A stretch of 64,000 bases of DNA from the NCBI RefSeq assembly GCF_964340395.1, contig NC_135571.1:4421453-4485452 (forward strand). The letters run 5' to 3'. Position 1 is the stretch's first letter; every line of letters begins with the position of its first letter. A program made the position numbers and the translations under genes. The notes below the pieces were generated by a model. It made no database searches. It worked only from the letters and a program-made list of their open reading frames with translations, and was not told the DNA's origin. The DNA comes from Glandiceps talaboti (taxonomy: Eukaryota > Hemichordata > Enteropneusta > Spengelidae). This document shows, one piece after another, positions 27,884 to 38,259 of this stretch.

Positions 27884-27895
27884 GTGAATATTATC
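27160..27895 (+). mobile_element. Non-LTR retrotransposon 3' fragment (RT C-terminus) with (TA)n tail
   Basis: The frame from about 27163 to the stop at 27589-27591 encodes SHLNRILMSQKMIVRTV, SDHSSPLFAQLNIL, YNTRLCSYQNI, ARTNSGQFSFSFSGAKIWNS and a final FKRSYKQFLLEE. In LINE polyproteins this order (two-residue SSPLF, R-T, then GxKIWNSIP and FKxxxKxxLL) marks the region after the reverse transcriptase thumb. It is followed by ~240 bp of 3' UTR and a (TA)n run at 27828-27882. The copy is 5'-truncated, the typical product of target-primed reverse transcription. The clade (CR1/L2/RTE-like) is not resolved. Confidence 0.85.
27828..27882. repeat. (TA)n microsatellite at LINE 3' end
   Basis: It is a pure TA run directly after TTTGGGTAAATAAACAC. 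It is probably grown from the LINE tail. Confidence 0.95.
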
Positions 27896-27964
27896 AAAAG
27901 TATTTTTATTGTCAAATAGTTGAAACTTTCACTATATCCAAGAACTTCTTATACTGAGAGTCTA

Positions 27965-28234
27965 CAGTGTGCCCTCTAAGCCAATTTGATACACCACTGA
28001 CACTCACAATTTCTAGTGATGTAGCAAAAATTGATGTTCTCCTATCTCTTACTATGTGGTGACCAGTGTGTCCTCTAAGCCAATTTGACGCTCCACTGAT
28101 GCACACAATTTAGAGTGATGCACCAAAATTTGGTGTTCCCCTATCTCTTACTATGTGGTGACTCACAAGAAATGTCAGTTTTTATCATTTTGACTCACAA
28201 CAACACAATTTGGCTATCATTAGAGGGCACACTG
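27965..28234 (+). mobile_element. Dimeric family A MITE with complete 2nd unit
   Basis: Unit 1 is 27965-28063 (99 bp, lacking its 3' half) and unit 2 is 28064-28234 (171 bp). Unit 2 has perfect 15 bp termini: CAGTGTG(T/C)CCTCTAA and TTAGAGGGCACACTG. The dimer is flanked by AGAGTCTA (27957-27964) and, three bases after the end, AGAGACTA (28238-28245), a likely decayed 8 bp target duplication. Confidence 0.88.
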
Positions 28235-28479
28235 TCGAGAGACTACATGTATACACTTAGAAAACCAACAGACAAGCTATGTATTAATAGATCAATGTGA
28301 TTAGAACAAGACATCAAGTTGGGTGGTACCTACCTATACAACCTTTCTATACTAAGAACACTCAGAGTGTGAGCATTTCTTTTTACCTACTTGTCACCTA
28401 GACCACAAACCGTGTGAGTCCAAAGTGACAAAACTAAGTAAAATATTTGTATTGATATTGAATGGAGCCTGGAGGACAC

Positions 28480-28850
28480 TGACTATATGGAGTCCTCTCT
28501 CAAGTAGTACCCCTTACCGAAATGAGACAGCTGTTTTTGAGCTGCAGCAGCTCTCAAAAAGACTTCTGACAGTTAGCTGCCGGAAGGCTGATTTTTGTGC
28601 ATACATAATTAGATTTGAGCTGCAGAGAACAACTCTCAACAGCTCAGGTAAATACCTGACAGACATTCAACTGCTTTATAACAGACTTATGTAAGACTAT
28701 CCTCAGACATCTGAAAGACCACTAACAGACCTGACAGACTAACAGCAGCCTTCTGACAGCATTGTGACAGACTGCTGAAAGACTATAAGCAGACTTCTGA
28801 CAGGTGTCATTGGCACACTGCAAAAGGGGAATTCCTTACCAAAAATCCAC
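28480..28850 (+). repeat. CAGCTG/CTGACAG-rich repeat, copy 1
   Basis: Begins near CCCCTTACCGAAATGA and is dense in CAGCTG, GAGCTGCAG, CTGACAG and CAGAC motifs. It ends near GGAATTCCTTACCAAAAAT. The minus strand at 33000-33375 has a similar start (CCCTTACCAAACTGAAAGCT) and motif content. Confidence 0.5.
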
Positions 28851-29254
28851 TAGTTTAAAAAGTGTTCTATACTAGTTCAAAACAAATCTGATCAGTTTTG
28901 AGTGTTTCATTCGTGTTTTAAACATGTCAGAAGTCCTTAGTCAACTCATTTGAAACTACTTTTAAACATGTTTTAAACCATATTAATTTTGACACTTAAA
29001 ACATACTTATACACGTTGGGGAAATATATTTGATATAGAAATGTATATCAGGACTGACCATATTTGATTTGAATGCTTGTTCCCACTGAAACATATTTCA
29101 AAAATGTCAGTTTCACAAACTCACAAAGTTTGTTCACTTACATGTTTTAGGGGATACACATATATGTATGTATGTACATACTACACACACAGGCACATAC
29201 TTTTGCAACCAGTAAATCATGCAGAAGAAGAATTAAATGAAAACAAGAAGCAAC

Positions 29255-29260
29255 TTTATT
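29255..29260 (-). terminator. Candidate poly(A) signal of the small unknown gene
   Basis: AATAAA on the minus strand, about 380 bases after the predicted stop. Confidence 0.35.
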
Positions 29261-29637
29261 GCTTTTTTCCAAAATAACTAAAAGGCTTGAGACATGTCTG
29301 TAGTGAAATGACAGTACCAACATACCTGAGTTTAACAATAGTACCTGTATTCATCCCTTGATTAGAAGACAAAAAATATATGTCCCTTAATGATGGGGTT
29401 CTTCAAATCAAATCTAAAGAATTACCTACATCATACATGTGAAAGAGCTCTGGCAATTTGAGTTTGGCTTTCAACAGTTGCTGGAGTTTCAGAGTCTGAC
29501 ATTATTTCACTTTCAGTCATTATATAAGCTAAAGCCATTGTGTTCATCATTGGCATCGTCACTTTGGCAGTTTACATCATCACTTTGGTAGTTTACATCA
29601 TCAGTTTGGCAGAATCAGGATCAGGATCAGAATCAGA

Positions 29638-31395
29638 TCAATCAATATCCATTGGTTCCTGAAAGTCACTGCAAAGAAAGAAACAAGAGCAATCAATTAA
29701 CAAAAGAAATATTTGTTATGAATGTGAAGGGAGAGGTACACAGTTCAGTTTATCTTTTGTTTCTAATAAACAGTTACATGCTACAAACAAAGAATCTATA
29801 GAAATGCCAACTGTCCTGTGTCTTTTTACTATTTGCTCCTCTAGGGGAATTATATTGCTCTGTTTTGTTTTTATACACTAACAGATTAAAAAAGTTACTA
29901 GTACCTTTGAAAGTAGGCCTGTTCCTTCATCCTTTTTAAAGTTGCCATACAACTTTGCTAGGCGTTTGGCTTGCTTCTCTTCAGCAATTTCTCTATTTTT
30001 GTCAGTCTTTGCTTTATTGCTTTGCTGTGCTGCATGTGTTCCATTTTTTGTCCTGCTGGAGTTTGCTTTCTTTGTCCACTTTCTGTTTTTTGTACTTTTA
30101 TGTTGACACTGCTTTTTCTAAAGTCATCTTGAGTTTCTACTCTAAGATGCAACAAATAAAAACATGCATGTAAGTAACACTAATTTTGGCAAAACAAAAA
30201 TTATCAACTGGTAAATAGAATCTACAAAATGTATATTCTTGTAATGTGTTAACAGTGGTACACCCTAGGTAATACATTTTATCAGACTTCCCAAAAGTAC
30301 ATCAGAGCAGCCATAATTAAGGAACAACATTTTTATAAAAACTTTATACAAAAATAATGAACTCGCAGTCTTCCCACATTGTCTCTTAACATTTCTACTT
30401 AGAATAAGACAAGGATAATTAATATTGCTTGTCTGATGGCCACAATGCCTCAATAAGAGTTCCATATTCTTACTCTCTCCTTACAACTAAATATGTGTTG
30501 TGTTCTATAATTTGCACTATAACGTAATGAATACACAAATACATCAATATGAAGCATTTTAAAGATGACAACCTTTGATTAAAATGAAAGTTCATACCCT
30601 TATTAAATAAATACATGTATACGTATGTATACACACACACACACACACACACATACATACGGACAGACCTCAATGACATACATCAAGTTGGTGAAAAGTG
30701 TTCTGCATGTACATGACAGAGCACTGTGTAAATGTGGCTGTGACCATGGGCCCATGGGGTGTACTAGTACTACTACTACTAAGTTACTACTAAATGATTT
30801 GTGACACACTGGTTTCTACAAAACACTCCAACATTGTTCCATTCCATATCTTAATTGAATAAATTAATTTACCACTGTTTTCTAACAAGACTCAGTGCGG
30901 TACATAGGAACTCTTTCGACGAGAAACTAATAATTTTTACACGATAAATCGTGGGGGGGGGGTTGTATATCTGATTCCAGTTTACACACGGCACCAGGCA
31001 AGCAGTGCATTCTTCCCTACTTTCAAGCGACAAAGTGGACACTCCAACTTGAATATTACATGTATATCAGATGTACTTTAAAAACAACTTTCGGAAGTTT
31101 CAAACAGTTGTAGAAGTCTATGTATGCAACCGAGGTCTAGGTCTATGTCTGAAAAGCCTCCGATCGTACGGCCACGAGTACTATACAATTAATAAGTAAA
31201 TAAGATATAACGTCTACACACAGACGACCAGGATTCTATCGTTTAAAAAAACACCAGAGCCTATAATATGCTATGAAAGCGTCAGTTAAATTAACATACC
31301 TTCATCACCAAAATGAGTAGGTCTTGATGTATACCTCTTCTCATGATCAGTTGTCGAAGACGATTTTCTTTGCCTTTGTGAATCATGGCCGCCAT
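29638..31395 (-). CDS. Probable small three-exon gene, 109 codons, unknown function
   Basis: Exon 1 is 31300-31395 (ATG at 31395, donor AAG|GTATGT), exon 2 is 29905-30117 (acceptor GACTTTAG, donor AAAG|GTACTA) and exon 3 is 29638-29658 (acceptor TGACTTTCAG, then EPMDID and TGA). All join in phase 0. The product is very basic and hydrophilic: MAAMIHKGKENRLRQL, a K/N/T-rich centre, then an alpha-helical-looking EEKQAKRLAKLYGNF and an acidic tail. The start overlaps a YY1-like AAGATGGCGGC, common at TATA-less metazoan promoters. An AATAAA at 29260-29255 could end the transcript. Exon 2 has a stronger upstream acceptor (TTGCATCTTAG, 30137) that would shift the frame, so the splice choice needs RNA evidence. 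I do not recognise the protein; a nuclear role would be a guess. Confidence 0.45.
29905..30117 (-). CDS. Exon 2 of the small unknown gene
   Basis: It has 71 codons, KKQCQHKSTKNRKW through KDEGTGLLSK. A second open frame in the same DNA (from the acceptor at 30137) reads VETQDDFRKSS and stops at NA. The frame chosen here is the only one in phase with exon 1 and it stays open to the donor. Confidence 0.42.
30628..30656. repeat. (AC)n microsatellite
   Basis: A short AC run within intron 1 of the candidate small gene. Confidence 0.9.
31300..31395 (-). CDS. Exon 1 of the small unknown gene
   Basis: It has 32 codons beginning MAAMIHKGKENRLR and ending LLILVMK. A second in-frame ATG lies at codon 4. 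CGGAAG immediately precedes the start, giving an ETS-like/YY1-like initiator context. The donor GTATGT at 31299 is good. Confidence 0.55.
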
Positions 31396-31875
31396 CTTCC
31401 GTTTACCAACATTTGAAGTGCTGGTGAGATTGCGCCCGTTGATTTGATTGGCTGATACGTCATGGCCTCGTTCACAATAATTTCAAAACTTCAATGCGTT
31501 GTAAACTTTACAACAGTCGTTGATTCAATTTTGAAAATATATATTTTTGTTTATTATTTTGTTTCTTTCATATTATCCATGTTTGCGCTGTTATTAGCCA
31601 TAAACAAAATGTTTGTTCCTCGCAGTTTTTCCACAAGCTTTGAAAGAGCCTGTGACGCTATATTGTGGATAGCCAGCGATCTCAGGGCTAGGGGTTTGTG
31701 TACACCGTACGTTCACGTTACGTATCGACTCAAAACAGAGCAGTATACTTGTAATCTCCAAAAGTTGAAGCAAAATGGCAATCTATGAGAGATGGAAGCG
31801 AAAAGTGGCCATTCCAGTTCTGAGGACAACTTTGCGATCATTGGCCTACACACGATGGACTCCCATCACTTCCGG
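31386..31875. promoter_or_regulatory. Possible divergent promoter region
   Basis: The minus-strand start at 31395 with its YY1-like motif and an ETS-type CACTTCCGG at 31867-31875 bracket a stretch that contains more CpG than the flanks. No TATA box was seen. Promoter activity is inferred. Confidence 0.35.
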
Positions 31876-32152
31876 GTGATGTCCCTCGACATCAACAACA
31901 CACGAACACGTACACAGACAATACCGATACCGTTTCAAGCGAGTTTGGTAGACTAATGAGATGATCGACAGGAAGGAGATGGCGAGCGTCATATTTATTT
32001 ATTCATGTTATAACATAACGGAGGAAAATGAAGACAACTGTGAGTTATTTGACAATGAAGAGGGGAATCAAAATCCCTTGTTGACATCCGAATGTCGAGA
32101 TTTATCAGACGGCGTTGATGATGGGTATGACCCTGAATATGACCGACTATAG
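31792..32152 (+). CDS. Candidate plus-strand first exon(s), uncertain
   Basis: A 54-codon frame at 31792-31956 (MEAKSGHSSSEDNF...) is followed by a 63-codon acidic frame at 31961-32152 (...EENEDNCELFDNEEG...DPEYDRL). A good donor CT|GTGAGT lies at about 32040 inside the second frame. The composition is coding-like, but I recognise no family and cannot choose a start. Either frame may be a first exon of a gene divergent from the one at 31395, or noise in a promoter region. Confidence 0.2.
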
Positions 32153-32384
32153 CGAAACTGAAAACTCAGATATTGGCGAGGCCGATCATATGCGGCCCAA
32201 AATGAACCACTCTTTTCAGTGCCTATACGCTACACGACCGACCCAAGTCAAGAAATGCAGGGGACATTTCCTGTAGTAGCCTTGAAAATGGGCCGTGTTT
32301 CTGCATATGTAACCACTAATTGGAAGTCCCAAGTTGAAGCATAGTAAACAAATTTCACACTAATATACGTGCATGGCTATCACA

Positions 32385-32616
32385 AACCCAGAATACTAAA
32401 TCTGGCAAATGATTTTAAAATGGATGTTTGTTATGTAGGTGACATATTACAAATAATTTGAGAAAACAGTTACATTAAATCTCGGTAAGTTGTGAGGGTG
32501 AACCCAGAATACTAAATCTGGCAAATGATTTTAAAATGGATGTTTGTTATGTAGGTGACATATTACAAATAATTTGAGAAAACAGTTACATTAAATCTCG
32601 GTAAGTTGTGAGGGTG
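32385..32616 (+). repeat. 116 bp perfect tandem duplication
   Basis: AACCCAGAATACTAAATCTG through GGTAAGTTGTGAGGGTG is present twice back to back (32385-32500 and 32501-32616), apparently without a mismatch, so it is recent or an assembly artefact. Each copy contains a consensus splice donor, CG|GTAAGT. Confidence 0.95.
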
Positions 32617-32999
32617 AACGATGCAAATAATAAATGCATACAACAATACATGTACATTTTATATTAGAGGTATTCTGTAAGGATTGATTTTGTTGTTCAT
32701 GCAGCTGGTTTACATTTTAACAAGAACAGATTCCAATGTTTATACTTAACAATGAAACTTAATAAATATATTTTGACATGTAAATGTACTGTAGTTATTG
32801 GACATTTGATGGTGTTGCAGGCATTCTTATAAATATTACCTACATTCACCTGCATACATTTGATGTATGTTTTAGTGAATAAGTATTTAGGCAAGTATAA
32901 TTCCAAGCAATATTTATTATGACACAGAAGCATATTAACAGAAAACCCTTGGATTGGTATGCCCTTCCACATTGCCACTGTCCAGGTAACTTTAAAATA

Positions 33000-33375
33000 T
33001 TCTGGAAACTACCACAAGAGCTGCTAAAAGTCTGCTGCTAGTCGTTTTGCCCATGACAGAGCAAAGTGTAAACACTCCTGACAGACATTATTTAGAAATT
33101 AACTCCTGTGGCTGAAGACAGCTGCCAGTAAACTGCAAGTAGCTGTTGGTGAGCTGAAGACAGCTGTCAGTGAGATGCAGACAGCTGTCAGTAAGCTTAA
33201 GAATTTTTTTCCTAACAGACATAAACCCTAGAAGTCTGTTGCAGACATTCAGCAGCTCAACACATTTTTGAATGTCTGCAATATAACTGTTGGTAGTGTG
33301 CCACAGAGCTGAAAAGCTCTGAAATAGCTCTTTGACAGCTTGGTACTGAGCTTTCAGTTTGGTAAGGGACATCAC
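33000..33375 (-). repeat. CAGCTG/CTGACAG-rich repeat, copy 2
   Basis: The minus-strand start CCCTTACCAAACTGAAAGCT resembles 28507, and the interior has GACAGCTGTCT units every 25-30 bases (33115-33195). The minus-strand open frame here is made of these units and is not taken as a gene. Confidence 0.5.
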
Positions 33376-33383
33376 ACCTACTG

Positions 33384-33835
33384 CAGTGTGCCATCTAAGC
33401 TAGTCTGGATGACCAGAGTCAAGTCCCTCAATCAGCACACATTCCTGTGCTCCCTCCTACAGCGTTCATATAAACATGATTATGTTGTTGTGTCCCCACA
33501 TCATTTAGTGTAAACGGACTGGTGGTGAAGTCCTGGTTGGACATTGGACATTGTCAAATCAGCTGTACCAAATGAATATTTAATGAGCGGTGATGGCAGC
33601 CCTTTATTACTAGTGACATATTGCGCTGTTGTGCTTTGCTCACTATGGGGTTGAACCATAATTAACACCTTTCGTCAGGGCCTTGACTATACTGTGAGTG
33701 AAGGTATAAATGGTAACGATACTGTATAGGAACTAGACTACATCTCAGCCAATTTGATGTGCCACTGATGCACAATAATTTCTAATACTCTCAATTTGGT
33801 GTTCCTCTAGTCTAGTAACTATACATGTGGTCATT
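33384..33835 (+). mobile_element. Family A MITE fragment, interrupted by another element
   Basis: CAGTGTGCCATCTAAGC (33384-33400) is the start of family A. Its body resumes after the insertion at 33741 (CATCTCAGCCAATTTGATGT, then CCACTGATGCACA) and ends near ACATGTGGTC, the same point where unit 1 ends in the dimeric copies. Confidence 0.78.
33401..33740 (+). mobile_element. 340 bp element (family F) nested in the MITE, with TSD
   Basis: It is bounded by TAGTCTGG and CTAGACTA (inverted termini). It is flanked by CATCTAAGC (33392-33400) and CATCTCAGC (33741-33749), a 9-base duplication with one mismatch. The interior has TCCCTCAATCAGCACA and GACTATACTG...GATACTGT, shared with 51225-51575. It is noncoding. 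Confidence 0.8.
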
Positions 33836-34081
33836 TTGTAACATCTCTCTCTCTCTCCACATATAGTCAAATTGAAGAATTCTACTGAAAATAGCATGGC
33901 AGTGGAAAAGCAAGCGCAAAATCCCCACATGACAAGATTCCAAGTTAGCACAAATTGTCTTTTGATCCACAAAATGGAGAATCTCCTAGCCCTAACACTG
34001 ATGGCTAGCTTTGATGAAAACATGTTTTGTACAGTTAGTCCACTGTTCAATGTTCTTATTCATAGTACAAATCAAGCTCAA

Positions 34082-34510
34082 GTTAGGGGGTCTAACCCTA
34101 CTCATAATCAAGTTCATGTTAGGGGTCTAACTCTACTTATAATCAAGTTCATGTTAGGGGGTCTAAGCCTACTTATAATCAAGTTCATGTTAGGGGTCTA
34201 ACTCTACTTATAATCAAGTTCATGTTAGGGGGTCTAAGCCTACTTATAATCAAGTTCATGTTAGGGGTCTAACTCTACTTATAATCAAGTTCATGTTAGG
34301 GGGTCTAAGCCTACTTATAATCAAGTTCATGTTAGGGGTCTAACTCTACTTATAATCAAGTTCATGTTAGGGGGTCTAAGCCTACTCATAATCAAGTTCA
34401 AGATAGGGGGTCTAATCCTACTCATAATCACATTCAAGATAGGGGGTCTAATCCTACTCCTCCTGAAATACAAATCAAGTGCATGTTAGGGGGTCTTAAC
34501 CTAACCCTAA
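34082..34510 (+). repeat. Telomere-like minisatellite with alternating 35/36 bp units
   Basis: GTTAGGGG starts recur at 34082, 34118, 34153 and 34189 and onward. Units of type GTTAGGGGTCTAACTCTAC (35 bp) alternate with GTTAGGGGGTCTAAGCCTAC (36 bp), giving a 71 bp higher-order repeat. The last units (from about 34390) are irregular, with AAGATAGGGGG. Confidence 0.93.
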
Positions 34511-34632
34511 CACTAATTCCCCAGTTGATACAAATATTTATCTTTTGTACAGTTGTTCCACTCTTCTATATTCATACAAATCAAAATAAAGTCAGGCATC
34601 TATTATCATATTCCTAACCCTAACCCTAACTC
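34495..34632 (+). repeat. Short interstitial AACCCT runs
   Basis: CCTAACCCTAACAC near 34500 and CCTAACCCTAACCCTAACTC at 34612-34631 are short runs of the metazoan telomere repeat. Each is followed by a copy of CCCYAGTTGATACAAATA. Confidence 0.85.
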
Positions 34633-35159
34633 CCTAGTTGATACAAATATGTACTATCTTTTGTCCAGTCCATCGACTGTTCCACATTCTTTCCTATTTC
34701 AGTGTTTGAAGCCAACAAATAATTTTGTTCCTTATTCGATGGGAACATTCTAAGTAACCATAGAGAAAGTACTGAAGCAGGTATGGATACAGTTATCCAG
34801 GCATATTGTACGCAACTATTCCTTTACCGTTCCGCCAAGTGGCTTAGATTAAAGTCGACATTTTGTTGAGAGTCAGGCGGCAAATTACAGACAACGTTGG
34901 TTGGCTGCCTCCATTGTAATTGAATGGAGTACTTACACTTATTCAGTGTGCATGGCTTAACAAGACATGTGTAGTGAAAGAAAGTTGATTCCCTGTTTAA
35001 TCTTATTAGTAGAACAACATAACAGTTTGAGAAAACCACTAGTATTTGTTGTTTGCCGACACAAAAACAGTTTTGAACACCATGAATACAGAAGTACACT
35101 GAAATTACATGTGATGCATACTTCTAGTGATCCTAAGGTGATAGCATTAAGGCATAAAT

Positions 35160-35495
35160 GTGGAGTCATGATGGGTGAATGGTTAGACTTAGAGTGGACG
35201 GCTTGGAATCTGCAGGTTGCAGGTTCGAGCCCTGTCGCTGACGTTTATTTCTGAGTGGCTACAGTCCTTGGGCAAGATTTGAACCCTGACTGTGCCTCAG
35301 TCAACCCAGCTATATAATTGGGAACCGGGTAGGATAGAGGTTGCAATGTGAATGCTTTAATCCTATGTACTTATAGAGGCTGCAATGGATTGTATTCTCC
35401 CCAGGGAGTTGAGGAAATATAAAGGGCTGTTATGCCGATATAGATCCGAGCCAGGGGTAATAATTGTAAAATGCTATATAAAAATCAACATTATT
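35160..35495 (+). mobile_element. tRNA-derived SINE with L2-like tail, copy 2
   Basis: The better preserved head has GTTAGACTTAGAGTGG as the A-box region and CAGGTTCGAGCCCTG as a canonical pol III B box. It is followed by CCTTGGGCAAG, GGGTAGGATAGAGGTTGCAA, AGGGAGTTGAGG and a tail AATGCTATATAAAAATCAAC. No TSD was resolved. Confidence 0.85.
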
Positions 35496-35499
35496 CATA

Positions 35500-37120
35500 A
35501 AACTTAAACAGCAATGTGGGAAAGAGCTAACTGGTATAGTATTAATAGTTTAGAGAATTTTGACAAACATAGACATACATGCCCTCTAGTGTCCCTCCAG
35601 CGTGCTTGTATGATATTAAGGAGATTTGTAAATTAAGGTATCTAATCTCAAGAGCTCGAGGTGCAGAAATAAATGGATAAACTTACTGTATGGTAAGGGG
35701 AAAAGGGGATCGACAGACACTGGATACTAGGCAATGGGAGAAGACTCAGACTATTGTTTAAAGAGACAGGTCTTTTTGTGTGTGAAACATCCATCATTTG
35801 CATATAGGTACATGTATGCAATTATATTTCTAGTATTGCAATGCACTGCAAAGAACACTCTACAAAGTATGCATGCATTAATGCAAGTAATCGCTAGTAC
35901 ATACATGTACTTATGTAAGTAAACATGTAATGATATTGATATTTGTACTGCAGAGCAGAACCTGAAACATAATTGCATACCTGTATGCTAATAAGTAAAT
36001 TGTAATGATTCCATACATGTACATGTATAGTACATATATATGAAAACACATGAACACACTATCTGTAAGAATCTTGCCATTTCAGATAAACAGGTAATCT
36101 AATACCAGAACCTATAATGCAAGAGAGTTATTTTGGGTCTCTAGAAGTATTTGCACTCATGTTTGCAGTGTTTTCTGCTGCACTGTAGCAAAAAACACCT
36201 CAAGCTCTCGTTCAAGTACCCCAAGTATGCCAGACTAGCAGTCAAGCATTATGAGGTTCTGTTACAGCACTGTACAAATTAAATCATGTACATGGACTTC
36301 ATACAATGTACTATAGTCTATGTGATAGTCATACTCTACAATCTCTTTCTCTTTCCAAGTAAAGTCAAACAGAAATTCTACCAAAATCTACTTAAATCTC
36401 CTGCTGGGGAAAGGTTGAACAGTGCATGTAAGTAGTAATCCATCACATACTGACAGGTGGTTGTAATTGGTTACTTACAACGTAGTTCACTTAACTATAA
36501 ACTCAACTTCCAGTTTGAAAGTAACTTAAGCGATGTAAGGACACTATGAACGTCATCAATAAATGTCACCACGTTTATATCAACACTCCAATAACATAAA
36601 CTAAAGCTGTTGGTGGTAAAAATGGAGATCTCTGCGAGAGAAATCCATTTGACTATACGGTGGAGATTATCATAATATGTAATGGTCCAGGACTAGATTA
36701 CATCGACATGGGTCACACTAGTAGACGTTTATAACTTAAAGTTTCCTGGGTCCACGAGGCAGATGTCAAAGGACATTTTAGCACCCTTAAGTTGGGTAGA
36801 TGATAAATAAGACCATAAGATTAGAGTACTTAACCCTTCTTTTAAAGTAGTCTAGAATGTCATCACAGCTGTATGTTTGCATTGTATATCAACACCTAAG
36901 ACAACAGCATCATTCAATATTTCTTATCAAAATACCTGAATACCATGACAGGTTCCTGTTAACACAATATTTTTATTCTAGACTGACATCTCAAACTTTG
37001 AGAGTAGGCCAATAATGTTGCACTTCAAATAACCATGATACAGTTAACTTGACTGGCATAGGTATAAATCACATGAACATGTACATGTATCTAGAACAGT
37101 CCTCTTTCTCTAACAATGAT
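35500..37120. other. No gene seen
   Basis: Unique AT-rich sequence with several TACATGTA palindromes (35810, 35903, 36015). The short frames on both strands lack splice or family support. Confidence 0.35.
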
Positions 37121-37129
37121 ACATTTATT

Positions 37130-37640
37130 GCAGCCCTGACATCAGAGAAGTGTCCAACACATTTTTAGCAGGAGGGATGAACAGTTTCGTCTATGGAGCC
37201 ACCATGACCCCGTCAACTGCAGGTGTATAACTGCCAAAGTACCACTGCTAAGTTTATTGATTATTCAAACCCAGGTGCAGAGATGTGTGATCATATCCTG
37301 TGCAAAAGAGACCAACTGTTTGGTCTTGATAGAATCACAATAAACGTCAAGTCAGAGATGTGTCCATCCTATCCTGTTCAAGAGGGTCCAAAAGCTAAAA
37401 TGCCTTAAGGAACCACCATAACCGACATGGCATAAAACCACCACTCTTATCTTAAGTCAGAGATGTGTCCATTGTATCCTGTTCAAAAGGGACAAACAGT
37501 TATGTCTTGTGGAATCACCATAACCCCCACCCCCACTTGGCATAAAACCACCACTCATTACATGTAAGTCAGAGATGTGTCCATCCTATCCTGTTCACAA
37601 GGGCTCAAAGGCTTTGTCTTATGGAATCACTGCCAAAGTG
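37130..37640. repeat. ~105-112 bp tandem repeat
   Basis: GTCAGAGATGTGTCCATCC then TATCCTGTTCAAAAGGG recurs at 37351, 37456 and 37568, with diverged units at about 37140 and 37275. Units also share GGAATCACCATAA and CATAAAACCACCACT. Confidence 0.88.
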
Positions 37641-38259
37641 CCATTGTAAAGTTGCTGGCCATTAGCCAGCGACACAAAACTTCATATTATCAACTGCTTT
37701 CATGTTAGCTTAACACGGCTAATCCACTGACTACATCACTAATATTAGTCGGATTGTCAGCTGGATTAACTTGTACGATAAACCTTATCCTCAATCTTTA
37801 TGACTTTGATAATATTAACAAACAGAGGTACACTTTGACCAAGCTCACTGTGTAACATCAGTGTTATGAATGTACTGATGGGTACACCATATCAGACTAT
37901 CACAACATGTACAACTCTATGAGCATCCCGGGGCTCGTAACAAATGACCACTAACGGTACACCATACCGGACTAAAACAAACCTGTACAAGTGTGCTGGG
38001 TCTCATAAATCTGACAAGCTCTTAAATTCTGACAGGTTGTATGAATGTCTGACTGACATATTGATAACAAACATCAAAGGTTGTCTTTTCATATCCATAC
38101 GTAGGTGTTATAAGTTGTTACATTCTGTGTGAAAAGGGCAAGGTTAGACATCTGTCAAAAAATTCCTGTCAAAAAGGTAGATACAGTTATACATACACAC
38201 AAATATACATACCGTACATGTATCACAAAAAGGTAAAACTAATATTATAATACAGAATA

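Noticed and set aside
31462-31788. 108-codon plus-strand frame with hydrophobic stretch
   Set aside because: The hydrophobic part is T-rich AT sequence, and it overlaps the putative promoter; no family recognised.
33088-33375. Minus-strand frame with LTDSCLQLTNSYLQ repeats
   Set aside because: Derives from GACAGCTGTCT-type short repeats; no homology recognised.
35165-35240. Possible functional tRNA gene
   Set aside because: A good B box, but the cloverleaf is not complete and the same sequence recurs at 20865 with a SINE body and tail.
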